The notes under the pieces were generated by a model. The model worked only from the letters and a program-made list of their open reading frames with translations. It searched no databases and was not told where the DNA came from. The translations under genes and the position numbers were made by a program. Shown here piece after piece: positions 26,036 through 34,717 of a stretch of 64,000 bases of DNA (its first letter is position 1; the number at the start of each line of letters is the position of its first letter). The stretch covers positions 124,001 through 188,000 of the forward strand of contig DATIIH010000001.1 in NCBI GenBank assembly GCA_035479875.1. The letters are read 5' to 3'. The DNA is from PMNU01 sp035479875. GTDB lineage: Bacteria > Patescibacteriota > Saccharimonadia > Saccharimonadales > UBA4665.

Positions 26036-26719
26036 CTAAGTGTAGATTATCAGTACATCGGTTATGGTGCCTTTAATACGCTCGGATCGTTTGAAGTGCT
26101 TGAGCTCTTCAACGGGAAAGTGGTCGAGATGGGTCAGGCCAATACTCTGTTCAGGGTCAATGACTACTTCTTTTTCTGTCTCGTTAAGATAGCTGAAGTA
26201 TACCGATCTGACTTGCTTTGCCAAAGGCGTGTTGGCCCAGGTTGTAATAAATAACACGTCGCCCGGCTGCAGGATGTGGTTAATAGCACCTACGGGGTCC
26301 TCAACATATGCCAAAATATTAAACAGGAACATAAAAAAAGATTTCCCTTGTGGGAGATCTTCGCGCTCAACTTCACCAAAACGCTTTGGGACAAATGAGA
26401 CATTGCTGCACTGCTCAATAAGGTAGCGAACCGAGTCGTTGATAAAAATGTCGGCAAGCGGTTCGATGCAAGTATATTGTTTTGCGTATCTGGCAGCACG
26501 GCGAAGCTCCCAGAGCTCGCCGCCGCCTACTGCCACAAAGTTCATATCCGCGATATCGGGGTACGCTTCGAGACAGCGCTCTAATATCACGTTCTCTTCG
26601 CTATTGTATGGTTCTGATAGCTTCAGTGCATACGGGGACAGCATGCGATAAAAGTACTCGTCGTCAACACTGCCAGGGACGGGAGTTTCGGTCAAGGGTT
26701 TTGTGGATATATTTGCCAT
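26036..26719 (-). CDS. Class I SAM-dependent methyltransferase-like protein
   Basis: About 227 residues. NFVAVGGGELWELRRA near residue 65 is the SAM-binding glycine loop, CIEPLADIF follows with the acidic residue after strand 2, and FMFLFNILAYVEDP corresponds to strand 4. PGDVLFITTW marks strand 5. It could be a methyltransferase or an aminocarboxypropyl transferase that uses SAM; the family cannot be fixed by eye. The nearby MTA/SAH nucleosidase supports SAM use. The start is uncertain: ATG 26719 is taken, and ATG 26740 is also in frame. It is the first gene of the minus-strand cluster and ends 14 nt before the adenylation gene. Confidence 0.68.
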   Translation of the reverse strand: MANISTKPLTETPVPGSVDDEYFYRMLSPYALKLSEPYNSEENVILERCLEAYPDIADMNFVAVGGGELWELRRAARYAKQYTCIEPLADIFINDSVRYLIEQCSNVSFVPKRFGEVEREDLPQGKSFFMFLFNILAYVEDPVGAINHILQPGDVLFITTWANTPLAKQVRSVYFSYLNETEKEVVIDPEQSIGLTHLDHFPVEELKHFKRSERIKGTITDVLIIYT

Positions 26720-26795
26720 ATCAAAGATGATAACATGCACCCCAGACAGTTGTATCTTTTAATTTTGAGAAGTCGTGAAGATCGAGATCACAATA

Positions 26796-26801
26796 ATTAT
26801 A
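26796..26801 (-). promoter_or_regulatory. -10 box of the minus-strand biosynthetic operon
   Basis: TATAAT on the minus strand, 56 nt (or 76 nt) before the methyltransferase-like start. Together with the plus-strand TATAAT at 26842 it makes this 160-nt gap a divergent promoter region. The -35 sequences of both are weak. Confidence 0.45.
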
Positions 26802-26841
26802 AATATACGGAATCTACTCCCGTTAAACATGGCTTTCATTG

Positions 26842-26847
26842 TATAAT
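26842..26847 (+). promoter_or_regulatory. -10 box of the PAPS synthase gene
   Basis: TATAAT, 56 nt before the chosen ATG at 26904. A GTG at 26850 in the open frame lies inside the expected transcription start and is rejected as a start codon. Confidence 0.5.
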
Positions 26848-26903
26848 GCGTGCGCTACCCAGTTATCCGTAACCTTACACACATAAAATACAGAAAGCAA
26901 CGC

Positions 26904-28613
26904 ATGCACGAACACTCCGAACAACTCATTAGCCCCTACGGCGGCACACTTGTTAATCTTATAGTCCCGGAAGAGGAAGGGAATAAGCTCAAAAAAATTG
27001 CAGCCGAACTCCCAACCCTAACGCTGTCAGACCGCGCCCTGTGCGATCTTGAGATGTTAGCTACCGGCGCGTTCTCCCCCCTGACCGGCTTTATGGGCAA
27101 AGCAGATTACGAGAGTGTCCTCAAGACCATGCGTCTTGCTAACCAGGTTTTATTCCCCATGCCTATCACATTACCTGTTGACACTCCGTATGCGCCCGGC
27201 GAAAAGCTCAGTTTGCGCGATAACTTTGGTAATCTCCTAGCGATTATGACCGTCGACGAAGTCTACACCTGGGAGCCCGAAGCATATCTTATGGCGATTT
27301 TTGGCACCAATGACAAGGCCCACCCCCTATACAACGAGGTAATGTCGTGGGGACCGTATAACATCGCAGGGAAGCTAGAGGTATTAGCTCTTCCTGACCG
27401 TAAAGACTTTGCCCCGCTGCGATTAACGCCCGCCGAAACACGGAAGCAGCTACAGCAGCTTGGAAAACGCAACGTGGTGGCTTTTCAAACGCGCAATCCC
27501 CTTCACAGGGCGCACGAAGAACTCACCAAACGCGCTGCTAAAAAGATTAATGGAACGCTCCTTCTGCATCCTGCTGTTGGGATGACCAAACCAGGTGACG
27601 TCGACCATATCACGAGAGTTCGCTGTTACAAGGTACTCATCGAGAATCACTATGAAGAGTATGAGACACTTCTTGCCCTCATGCCGCTCGCTATGCGCAT
27701 GGCAGGCCCTCGTGAGGCATTGTGGCACGCCCTCATTCGGCGCAACTACGGAGCAAGTCATTTTATAGTCGGGAGAGACCACGCCGGGGCAGGCAAGAAG
27801 TCAGACGGTAAACTATTTTACGATCCGTATGAGGCACAAAGACTCGCCAAACAATATGAGTCTGAGCTCGGCATAAATATTCTAACCTTCAATGAAATGG
27901 TCTACCTGCCCAACGAAGACCGCTATGTAGAGGCCCACGAGGTCCCGCCCGGGGCCAAATCTACAGCCATTTCAGGCACCCAGGTCCGTGATGATTATCT
28001 AGCTGTTGGCCGTCTGTTGCCCCCTTGGTTTAGCCGGCCAGAAGTTGCTTCTATTTTGGCAGCGGCCTATTCACCCATCTTGCATCGGGGCTTCTGCGTC
28101 TGGTTCACTGGCCTAAGCGGCGCTGGCAAGTCGACGATCGCCCAAGGCCTGGAAAGCGCCCTACAAGAACAAGGCCGACGCGTCACCTTACTAGATGGCG
28201 ACCTGGTACGCCAGCACTTATCCAAAGGTCTGGGCTTCAGTAAGGAAGATCGCGACACCAATGTCCTCCGAGTAGGCTTTGTGGCTTCACAGGTCGCCTA
28301 TCATGGCGGAGCAGCAATTTGCGCCCTCATCAGCCCTTACGAACAGACTCGTGAAGCGGTACGCAAATTCTTTGAACAGGGTAAGTTCATAGAAGTATAC
28401 GTTTCAACGCCACTTGATGTATGCAAACAGCGCGACCCAAAGGGACATTACCTGAAAGCCAGCAAAGGCCTGATGCCGGGCTTCACCGGCCTAGACGATG
28501 CTTACGAACCACCATCCAAGCCCGACCTTACAATTGACACTGCCGCGACGGCGATAGACGACAGTATAACTATCATCCTAGACGAGCTCAAAAAAAGATC
28601 ACTACTTGCCTAG
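26904..28613 (+). CDS. Bifunctional ATP sulfurylase / APS kinase (PAPS synthase)
   Basis: About 569 residues. The N-terminal ATP sulfurylase has QTRNPLHRAHEEL (phosphate and adenine binding), LHPAVGMTKPGD and HFIVGRDHAGAG, all catalytic motifs intact. The C-terminal APS kinase has GLSGAGKST, LLDGDLVRQHLSKGLGFSKEDR and LISPYEQTR. Together they turn sulfate plus two ATP into PAPS, releasing pyrophosphate and ADP. The sulfurylase-kinase order is the bacterial (Aquifex-like) one and not the animal one. No PAPS reductase lies nearby, so PAPS probably feeds the sulfotransferase across the divergent promoter. Confidence 0.95.
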   Translation: MHEHSEQLISPYGGTLVNLIVPEEEGNKLKKIAAELPTLTLSDRALCDLEMLATGAFSPLTGFMGKADYESVLKTMRLANQVLFPMPITLPVDTPYAPGEKLSLRDNFGNLLAIMTVDEVYTWEPEAYLMAIFGTNDKAHPLYNEVMSWGPYNIAGKLEVLALPDRKDFAPLRLTPAETRKQLQQLGKRNVVAFQTRNPLHRAHEELTKRAAKKINGTLLLHPAVGMTKPGDVDHITRVRCYKVLIENHYEEYETLLALMPLAMRMAGPREALWHALIRRNYGASHFIVGRDHAGAGKKSDGKLFYDPYEAQRLAKQYESELGINILTFNEMVYLPNEDRYVEAHEVPPGAKSTAISGTQVRDDYLAVGRLLPPWFSRPEVASILAAAYSPILHRGFCVWFTGLSGAGKSTIAQGLESALQEQGRRVTLLDGDLVRQHLSKGLGFSKEDRDTNVLRVGFVASQVAYHGGAAICALISPYEQTREAVRKFFEQGKFIEVYVSTPLDVCKQRDPKGHYLKASKGLMPGFTGLDDAYEPPSKPDLTIDTAATAIDDSITIILDELKKRSLLA

Positions 28614-28672
28614 AAAACACACGCCTGGGTCATCAAGGTTAGGTTTTTCTGGAGAGCTTCGCTATCAACTTA

Positions 28673-29458
28673 TTAGTTCTCGGCCAGTCTCAAAACCTTA
28701 TCAGTCAGATCCCGATTGCGTCCAGGACGAATTTGTCGCACCAATTCTGGGTATAAATATTTCAAGAGCTCGTGGAGGGCTTCTTGCAACCTCAGAGAAG
28801 CAATCTCTAGGTTTCTCATAAACTCAACCCCAGTCACTTCATTGCCGTCAATAATATCTGTGATAGATTTGAGCGCAATAAACGGAAGCCCGGCCCCTGT
28901 GCATATCTCAGCTATCGCGGCAGCCTCCATTTCTTTTACTAAGGGGCACGATTGAGCAAGTTTCAGCATAAGGGCCTTCTCGTCAACAGTTATATCGAGA
29001 GAGTTGCCGGTAGTAACTGTTGCCGTCGGGAACATAGCCTTGAGCTTTTCGGGCATCTCCATCCGATAACCGCCGATACCTTTTTTTGGCCAATCTGTGC
29101 CCACAATCGGGATACGATGATCGTGATACACATAATCCTCGCCCAAGTACACGTCTCCAATCTTCGATCCAGCCGCCGCAAAACCACCCGCAGTACCGGC
29201 GTTTACAACCACGTCTGGCTTACCGAAAAGAAAGAGGGCAGCGGTTAGCATGGCAGCTGCGCTGACTATTCCGGTATTGTCCACACCGTATGCTGGATCG
29301 ACACCGCTTGTCAGTAAAACAATATCGTCGTCTCGTTCTGTTTTGCCCCTATAAATCCTAAAAGGCAGGCTAGGGAGTTCTTCGGGACCGATTAACTGCA
29401 GACCATCAATGGTCGGCCCGGCCTCGACATTCATCGCAAAAAGAAACAATAACTTCAT
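28673..29458 (-). CDS. MTA/SAH nucleosidase-type phosphorylase-superfamily protein
   Basis: A 261-residue PNP/UDP family protein. It has VVVNAGTAGGF near residue 85, VKEMEAAAIAEIC near 175 (the ribose-binding Met-Glu) and IALKSITDIID near 195 with the catalytic Asp. MTAN enzymes cut adenine from methylthioadenosine or S-adenosylhomocysteine, the by-products of SAM use. It converges with the PAPS synthase gene, so it is not in the same transcript as the methyltransferase-like gene, but its position suggests a shared pathway. A futalosine or other nucleoside substrate is possible. Confidence 0.82.
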   Translation of the reverse strand: MKLLFLFAMNVEAGPTIDGLQLIGPEELPSLPFRIYRGKTERDDDIVLLTSGVDPAYGVDNTGIVSAAAMLTAALFLFGKPDVVVNAGTAGGFAAAGSKIGDVYLGEDYVYHDHRIPIVGTDWPKKGIGGYRMEMPEKLKAMFPTATVTTGNSLDITVDEKALMLKLAQSCPLVKEMEAAAIAEICTGAGLPFIALKSITDIIDGNEVTGVEFMRNLEIASLRLQEALHELLKYLYPELVRQIRPGRNRDLTDKVLRLAEN

Positions 29459-29599
29459 TCAACTAGCAATTATACCTCTTTTAGAAATTAGCTAGCCGGG
29501 GGAAGGCGGGTGGATATCCAGCAGCTTCCATGATCGCGGCCACATATAAAATGACTACTGTTTGGCTACACTGCCACAGTCCGATAAAGGAGCTTACGC

Positions 29600-29740
29600 A
29601 TGCATATTACAAAACAAACGATTATTGTTGGCGCCGCAGCCATTTTGGGTGTTCGCTATTTCACTTATAGCCCAGAAAGAGTACACTACCACGCCAACTT
29701 CGATGTAATTATTAACGGCCAGCGCGAGGTCTATTCATAG
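29600..29740 (+). pseudogene. 46-codon truncated paralogue of the 13923-14531 gene
   Basis: An ATG with AAGGAG about 7 nt upstream opens a 46-codon frame. Its product (MHITKQT, hydrophobic anchor with GAAAILG, then PERVHYHANFDVIINGQRE) matches the first 60 residues of the larger protein encoded at 13923-14531, but stops right after. The larger gene continues for about 140 residues that are missing here. It is either a remnant of a partial duplication or a tiny expressed membrane protein. It sits at the right edge of the sulfation cluster, a possible recombination boundary. Confidence 0.7.
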
Positions 29741-29863
29741 TAGTGTTACCGTCTGGTCTAAAAATCATAGGTCATATGATGACATACATAATCCCGGGAG
29801 TCGAACTCTTTTTAAACTATGGTTTCTTTGTCGTGAGCCTGTAATTGTATAATAAGGGTGAAT

Positions 29864-30355
29864 ATGTCACAATTTGCCACCGAATATTGGCCTGAAACCT
29901 ATAGCCGCGTCGAGTTCTTTACTGCTACGGTACCGCCTGCTTTACCTGTGTCTGCCGTAAAGGTATACGTTTTCCGTGGCAACGACCTACTACTTGCAAA
30001 TATCGCTAGTCGCGGCTGGGACCTGCCGGGCGGCCACATTGAAGCCAACGAGACACCTGAACAGGCTTTGACGCGTGAGCTAAAGGAGGAGACTGGTGCG
30101 AGCATTGAAAGCTCTAAGCTCATCGGCTACCTAAAGATTACAAACGAGCAAGAAAACGAGCGAAACAAAAAGTATCACAAAGAAAGCTGCATACTCGTGT
30201 ACAAAGGTTATGGGGTAGCGGTAGACGCCAACCATAGTTTTCAACTTGAGGCCAGCGAGAGTAACTTTGTATCGCTAAAAGAGTTACCGAGCGTTCACCA
30301 CGGCTGGAATGAAGCTAAGGCGCAAGTAGTAGCGTACGCATTTGATTACCAGTAG
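29864..30355 (+). CDS. NUDIX hydrolase
   Basis: About 163 residues with an intact NUDIX box: GGHIEANETPEQALTREL followed by KEETGA, fitting Gx5Ex7REUxEExGU. It would hydrolyse a nucleoside diphosphate derivative with Mg2+. The substrate is unknown; the MutT-like size is compatible with sanitising nucleotides. A TATAAT box (29848-29853) lies 10 nt before the ATG and GGGTGA overlaps the short leader. The annotated frame is also open from a GTG 6 nt upstream. Confidence 0.85.
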   Translation: MSQFATEYWPETYSRVEFFTATVPPALPVSAVKVYVFRGNDLLLANIASRGWDLPGGHIEANETPEQALTRELKEETGASIESSKLIGYLKITNEQENERNKKYHKESCILVYKGYGVAVDANHSFQLEASESNFVSLKELPSVHHGWNEAKAQVVAYAFDYQ

Positions 30356-30392
30356 AAGTAGGGCGAGCTCACTGCGTGGGTGTAAGTATCAA

Positions 30393-30415
30393 AAAAGTCC
30401 CACTTAGGGACTTTT
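30393..30415. terminator. Bidirectional terminator between NUDIX gene and tRNA-Glu
   Basis: AAAAGTCCC pairs with GGGACTTTT around a 5-nt loop. A-rich on one side and T-rich on the other, it can end the plus-strand NUDIX transcript and the minus-strand tRNA transcript. Confidence 0.8.
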
Positions 30416-30427
30416 AATCTGTAAAAC

Positions 30428-30504
30428 TGGTGACCCCTGCGGGAGTCGAACCCGCGATCTTCAGGATGAGAACCTGACGTCCTGGACCACTAGACGAAGG
30501 GGCC
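30428..30504 (-). tRNA. tRNA-Glu (anticodon CTC)
   Basis: Read on the minus strand, the acceptor stem GGCCCCT pairs with AGGGGTC (one G-U), followed by A and an encoded CCA. The D-arm region reads TTCGTCTAGTGGTCCAGGAC, typical of tRNA-Glu. The anticodon stem-loop is CAGG-TTCTCAT-CCTG with anticodon CTC. The T arm has GCGGG-TTCGACT-CCCGC. All four arms close properly. Confidence 0.95.
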
Positions 30505-30558
30505 AAAACTAACTTCACGATCATACCATAACAGAGGTAATCCGGCAATACGCAGGTT

Positions 30559-31098
30559 TTACCCGCAGCAGGACACGGCTGCTGGCACCGGTGTTGTGTA
30601 ATTATCAAAATCAGTGCGCCCATCTCGCTCATATTCTGAGAAAATATGGCCCGTTGTAGCCTCATCGTGCCAACGGACCTCCGTGGCCACGAGCAGGCCA
30701 GCTAATGTTTCTTGCAGAAGGGGGTGGTGGCCCAGTTCAAAGGCAGGATCAGTCTCGGGGTCGGGCGGTAAAGGTCGCTCGCCCAAACGGATGGCTCGTT
30801 CACGCACACGGCTGGCCACTTCGCACTCATTGCGCGCGCTCCACAACAGTCCAATCGCGTGACTAATCCAACGGGCTGTCATCAGGGAATGAGCGTAGTT
30901 GTTATCACTCTTGCGCGCTGCTTCGGCAGCTTCGTTTACCAACAAGCGCAGCGGCCAGCGGGGATGATCTACCGACGAGCCAGCAACGAGTTCTTCTAGT
31001 AACTCCCATACGGGCAGTTCAGCGCCCACCAGCACAGCCTGATAATCAATATCCACGCGTGATGGTGGAGTAGACTCGATCTTCGGCACTAGGCTCAA
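30559..31098 (-). CDS. Hypothetical protein, 179 aa
   Basis: Not recognised. It is soluble and mostly helical (WPLRLLVNEAAEAARKSDNN..AHSLMTARWISHAIGLLWSARNE), and ends with a Cys-Cys-Gly tail. There is no signal peptide. It resembles the other small acidic hypotheticals here in composition. It lies head to head with the histidine kinase gene. Confidence 0.6.
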   Translation of the reverse strand: MSLVPKIESTPPSRVDIDYQAVLVGAELPVWELLEELVAGSSVDHPRWPLRLLVNEAAEAARKSDNNYAHSLMTARWISHAIGLLWSARNECEVASRVRERAIRLGERPLPPDPETDPAFELGHHPLLQETLAGLLVATEVRWHDEATTGHIFSEYERDGRTDFDNYTTPVPAAVSCCG

Positions 31099-31228
31099 AC
31101 GGCCTATTGCAAAATCCTCATGTCTCGATTGTAGGATTTCTCACAATTTTAAAACGCGATTTTTGTCACGCTCCAAAAATTGGCGCAACTTGTGCTATGC
31201 TTGCGCCTGCAAACAACCATAAGCGTAG

Positions 31229-31234
31229 TATACT
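31229..31234 (+). promoter_or_regulatory. -10 box giving a leaderless kinase mRNA
   Basis: TATACT ends 7 nt before the ATG at 31242. TTGCGC about 22 nt upstream of it is a possible -35. Confidence 0.45.
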
Positions 31235-31241
31235 TATACCA

Positions 31242-33017
31242 ATGGTCATCGACGACTACATGTTCCACGTGGGTAAATTCTGGTACCGCTTGTACTGGGG
31301 TATAGTCGTGGTGATTAACGTGTTGGTGCTGGGTGGATATCTAGCGGGTCATTTTATGCCGGGCTTTACTCAAACCGCCGCAGACTTTGGGCTCAACGAC
31401 CCGCTCACTCCGGTACTGTCTGGTGCGGCCCTGGTTTACTCGCTCACGCTCTATTGGGTCATGGCGCGCTTTGGCCAGGCGGTCGCAGGGTTGGTGGCCA
31501 CCATGCTCAACGCCTTGGTTATCCTCAATTGTCTTACTAATGCCGGCAGCCACGCCGCAGGCCTGATACTCGTTATTATCTGGATTGTTACCACGGCGCT
31601 CAACGGCGTGTACGGTTTGCAAATATTGCTGGGTTCGGCGCTGATCACCGGTATGTACGTGTTGCTCCAGGCGCACTACCAGCCCGGGCCAGTGATGCAG
31701 CAGTCTTGGGTAATGCTGGGTGGTGCGCTCGCCGCGGCCGTTTTGGGCTATCCGTTCTGGCGGACACAGTTCAAACAAGGCGAGGCGCAACAACTTAATC
31801 AACTGTCAGGCATGCTGCAGACCAACCAAAAGCAGTCGGCCATTCTCATCCAATCAATTGCCGACGGCGTGATTGTTACGAACAACGACGGCCAAATCAC
31901 CCTCATGAACCGCGCTGCCGCCAACATAACCGGCTGGCCGGTGCAGGAAGCCACAGGGGTGGACGTGCAGCTAGTGCTCAAAATGAGCAAAGAAGATGGC
32001 ACCGAGATCTCGGCCGACGAGTATCCATTTAAGTCCGTGTTGATCCACAAAGCGTTTATCAACCAGTCGCTTAAGGTGACGTCACGCAACAACAGCACAG
32101 TGATCACCTCACTGGTAATTTCACCAGTTGTAACTCAAGACGGCAAGGTGTACGGAGCCGTGGGCGTGTTGCGTGATATTAGCGAACAGCGCGCCTCCGA
32201 AAAGCAAAGTGCCGACTTTATCAGCACGGCATCCCACGAGATGCGCACGCCAGTGGCAGCCATAGAAGGCTACCTCGCTCTAGCACTCAACGACAAAGTA
32301 AGCTCCGTAGACAGCCGCGCCCGCGGCTTTTTGGAGAAAGCGCACGCCAGCACGCAGCACCTCGGCCAGCTCTTTCAAGACCTCTTAACCAGCGCTAAAG
32401 CCGAAGATGGCCGCCTCACCAACCACCCCGGCGTGGTAGAGATGGGCGGCTTTTTAGAACAACTAGTAGACGACTTGCGCTTTGCCGCCCAAAAGAAAGG
32501 CTTGGCTGCTGAGTTTGTGATTGGCACCGGCCAAACTATCGACGCCACCAAAAAAGACGCCAACGAAGGCGGCAGCTCAACCAAACTACTGCGGCCGCTG
32601 TACTACGTCTATGCCGACGCCGACCGCATGCGCGAAGTCATCACCAACTTATTCGACAATGCCTGCAAATACACCGACTCCGGCAAAGTGTCGCTGGGCC
32701 TTACAGGTAATGAGCAGGTGGTGCAATTTTACATCCGCGACACTGGCAACGGTATTCCCGCGCAGGACGTTCCGCATCTGTTCCAAAAATTTTACCGGGT
32801 GGATAGCTCGGCTACGCGTACTATTGGCGGCACGGGTCTGGGCCTGTTCATCTGCCGCAAGATTGTCGAGCTCTACAAGGGACGTATTTGGGTGGAGAGC
32901 GAGCTGGGCAAGGGGAGCACCTTCTTTATCAACCTGCCGCGCATGAATGCCCAAAAGGCGGCCGAATTACAAGCTCAAGCTGCTAATAACCCAACGCCGG
33001 CGGTACCCACAGCATGA
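31242..33017 (+). CDS. Membrane sensor histidine kinase with PAS domain
   Basis: About 591 residues. Five or six membrane helices fill residues 1-170, a PAS domain lies at about 200-310, then HisKA with STASHEMRTPVA (phospho-accepting His), and HATPase with NLFDNACKYT (N box), DTGNGIP (G1), FQKFYRVD (F box) and GGTGLGLFICRK (G2). All kinase motifs are intact. The start at 31242 (MVIDDYMF) is chosen because TATACT lies 7 nt before it; the frame is open from 31107. The response regulator gene begins 98 nt downstream and is its likely partner. Confidence 0.92.
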   Translation: MVIDDYMFHVGKFWYRLYWGIVVVINVLVLGGYLAGHFMPGFTQTAADFGLNDPLTPVLSGAALVYSLTLYWVMARFGQAVAGLVATMLNALVILNCLTNAGSHAAGLILVIIWIVTTALNGVYGLQILLGSALITGMYVLLQAHYQPGPVMQQSWVMLGGALAAAVLGYPFWRTQFKQGEAQQLNQLSGMLQTNQKQSAILIQSIADGVIVTNNDGQITLMNRAAANITGWPVQEATGVDVQLVLKMSKEDGTEISADEYPFKSVLIHKAFINQSLKVTSRNNSTVITSLVISPVVTQDGKVYGAVGVLRDISEQRASEKQSADFISTASHEMRTPVAAIEGYLALALNDKVSSVDSRARGFLEKAHASTQHLGQLFQDLLTSAKAEDGRLTNHPGVVEMGGFLEQLVDDLRFAAQKKGLAAEFVIGTGQTIDATKKDANEGGSSTKLLRPLYYVYADADRMREVITNLFDNACKYTDSGKVSLGLTGNEQVVQFYIRDTGNGIPAQDVPHLFQKFYRVDSSATRTIGGTGLGLFICRKIVELYKGRIWVESELGKGSTFFINLPRMNAQKAAELQAQAANNPTPAVPTA

Positions 33018-33115
33018 ACACGTACAACAAGCACAATATAGGGAACGGTTTACCTAGGCGTTGTGCTACAATGAATTTAAACATAAGCACGCTATGCATA
33101 CAGGGGTAGCAATAC

Positions 33116-34708
33116 ATGGCCAAAATACTGCTAGTTGAGGACGATAATAACCTACGCGAGATTTATGAAGCGCGTTTGATGGCCGAAGGCTATGAGATTG
33201 TAACCGCCCGCGACGGTGAAGAAGCCCTGGCCGTAGCCAAAACCGCTAAGCCCGACTTAGTTATTTCCGATGTCATGATGCCACGCATCAGTGGCTTTGA
33301 GATGCTCGACATACTGCGCAACACCGACGGTCTCAAAGATGTAAAGGTGATCATGCTCACTGCCCTCGGCCAAGCCGAAGACAAAGCCCGCGCCGACACT
33401 CTGGGCGCTAACCGCTATCTCGTTAAGTCGCAAGTCACGCTCGAAGACATTGTCAAAACTGCTGCCGATCTACTGAGTGGGGACGAAGCCGCGCCCGCAG
33501 CTGCGGCGACGGCTCCTGTAGGAGCACCAACGCCGGCCGAGCCGGCCGCAGCATCTGCGCCTGTTGCTGTTGCTCCTGAGCCCGCTGCGGCAGTCCCAGC
33601 AACTGATCCCACTCCAGACCCTGTGGCCGTAGCTGCCGAGCCGGCCGCGCCCACTATGCCAGTTTCCGTTGCGCCCGAACCACCGGTTACGGCCGACCCC
33701 GATCCTGTAACCGCACCAGCAACCGATCCTATGCCAGCAACAGCGGCACCCGCTGAGCCAACAGGCAGCACCGGTCCAACCCTGACGATGCCAGAACCTA
33801 CTGAGCCAGCCGAGCCGGCAATCGCCTCCGTAGCGTCGCCCGCACCCGACCAAACCACTGCAGCCAGCGCATACCCCGAAGCCGATCCCGTAGCCGCAGC
33901 AACTGGTTCCGCACCTGCCGACAACGATACAGCTGCCACGTCTGTGAGCGCCCCAACCGCCGACTCAGCCACCGACCAAATGGTCGCTGACGCAGTAGAA
34001 AGCTTAGTAGCTGGCACCGCCACCGAAACCACGGCCGCCGCTGCTCCTGCGCTTCCACCGTCAGCCAGCGATACGCCAGTAGCACCGACCGAGCCAGCCG
34101 TCAGCCTACCAGAACCCGAAGAAACGACCCAAACTGCGCCCGAACCCGCCATTGCGCCAGCCGCACCTGCGCCCACAGAGGCTACCGCAGCAGCTTTAGG
34201 CGCAACAGCCGACGCTGGCGCTGTTACCGCTACGGCCTTTGCTATGCCCGAGCCAACCCCCGAGGCACCCCAACCTGCAGCAGCAGATCCTAGTGCAATG
34301 ACCGAGCCAGCTACCACGCCAGCCGAACAACCAGCCCCACCAACAGAAGAAGAACCAGCCGCGCCTGCCGCACCAGTGACTCCGGCGCCTGCCGAGCCTG
34401 TCACCCCACCTACGCCCGAACCCAGCGCACCCGCCGGCCCCGACGCCGACGACGGTATGGGAGGCGGCCACAAAAAAATCATTTCGCCGCTTGCTCCTGG
34501 CACCCAGCCTAAATCTGCCGGACTCGACGAGTTACTCGCTAAAGAAGGCATCACCGATGCAGGCAGCGCACCGATGCAACAATCTACACCACAACCAGCT
34601 GCTGCACCAGGTATGCAACCCATGCCGCACCAGCCCGGTCACGTCATTTCGCCTACACCTATGGGATCCGACGGCAAGCCCCTCGACCCCAACAGCATCG
34701 CACTGTAG
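33116..34708 (+). CDS. Response regulator with very long Pro/Ala/Thr/Glu-rich tail
   Basis: A 530-residue protein. Residues 1-120 are a complete receiver domain (VEDD, VISDVMMP with the acceptor Asp, MLTALG, LVKSQ). Residues 125 to about 445 are low-complexity Ala/Pro/Thr/Glu/Val sequence without predicted fold. The last 80 residues are again distinctive (GGGHKKIISPLAPGTQPKSAGLDELLAKEGI). No DNA-binding domain is present. The tail may act as a flexible tether between the receiver and the conserved C-terminal peptide. It follows the kinase gene, and an rsuA/rluB-type gene starts 10 nt after it. Confidence 0.85.
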   Translation: MAKILLVEDDNNLREIYEARLMAEGYEIVTARDGEEALAVAKTAKPDLVISDVMMPRISGFEMLDILRNTDGLKDVKVIMLTALGQAEDKARADTLGANRYLVKSQVTLEDIVKTAADLLSGDEAAPAAAATAPVGAPTPAEPAAASAPVAVAPEPAAAVPATDPTPDPVAVAAEPAAPTMPVSVAPEPPVTADPDPVTAPATDPMPATAAPAEPTGSTGPTLTMPEPTEPAEPAIASVASPAPDQTTAASAYPEADPVAAATGSAPADNDTAATSVSAPTADSATDQMVADAVESLVAGTATETTAAAAPALPPSASDTPVAPTEPAVSLPEPEETTQTAPEPAIAPAAPAPTEATAAALGATADAGAVTATAFAMPEPTPEAPQPAAADPSAMTEPATTPAEQPAPPTEEEPAAPAAPVTPAPAEPVTPPTPEPSAPAGPDADDGMGGGHKKIISPLAPGTQPKSAGLDELLAKEGITDAGSAPMQQSTPQPAAAPGMQPMPHQPGHVISPTPMGSDGKPLDPNSIAL

Positions 34709-34717
34709 AATACCCGC

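Noticed and set aside
33415..34623. 402-codon minus-strand frame antisense to the response regulator tail
   Set aside because: Gly/Ala/Ser/Val-rich composition is the mirror of the Ala/Pro/Thr/Glu codons on the plus strand, so it is a shadow of low-complexity coding sequence.
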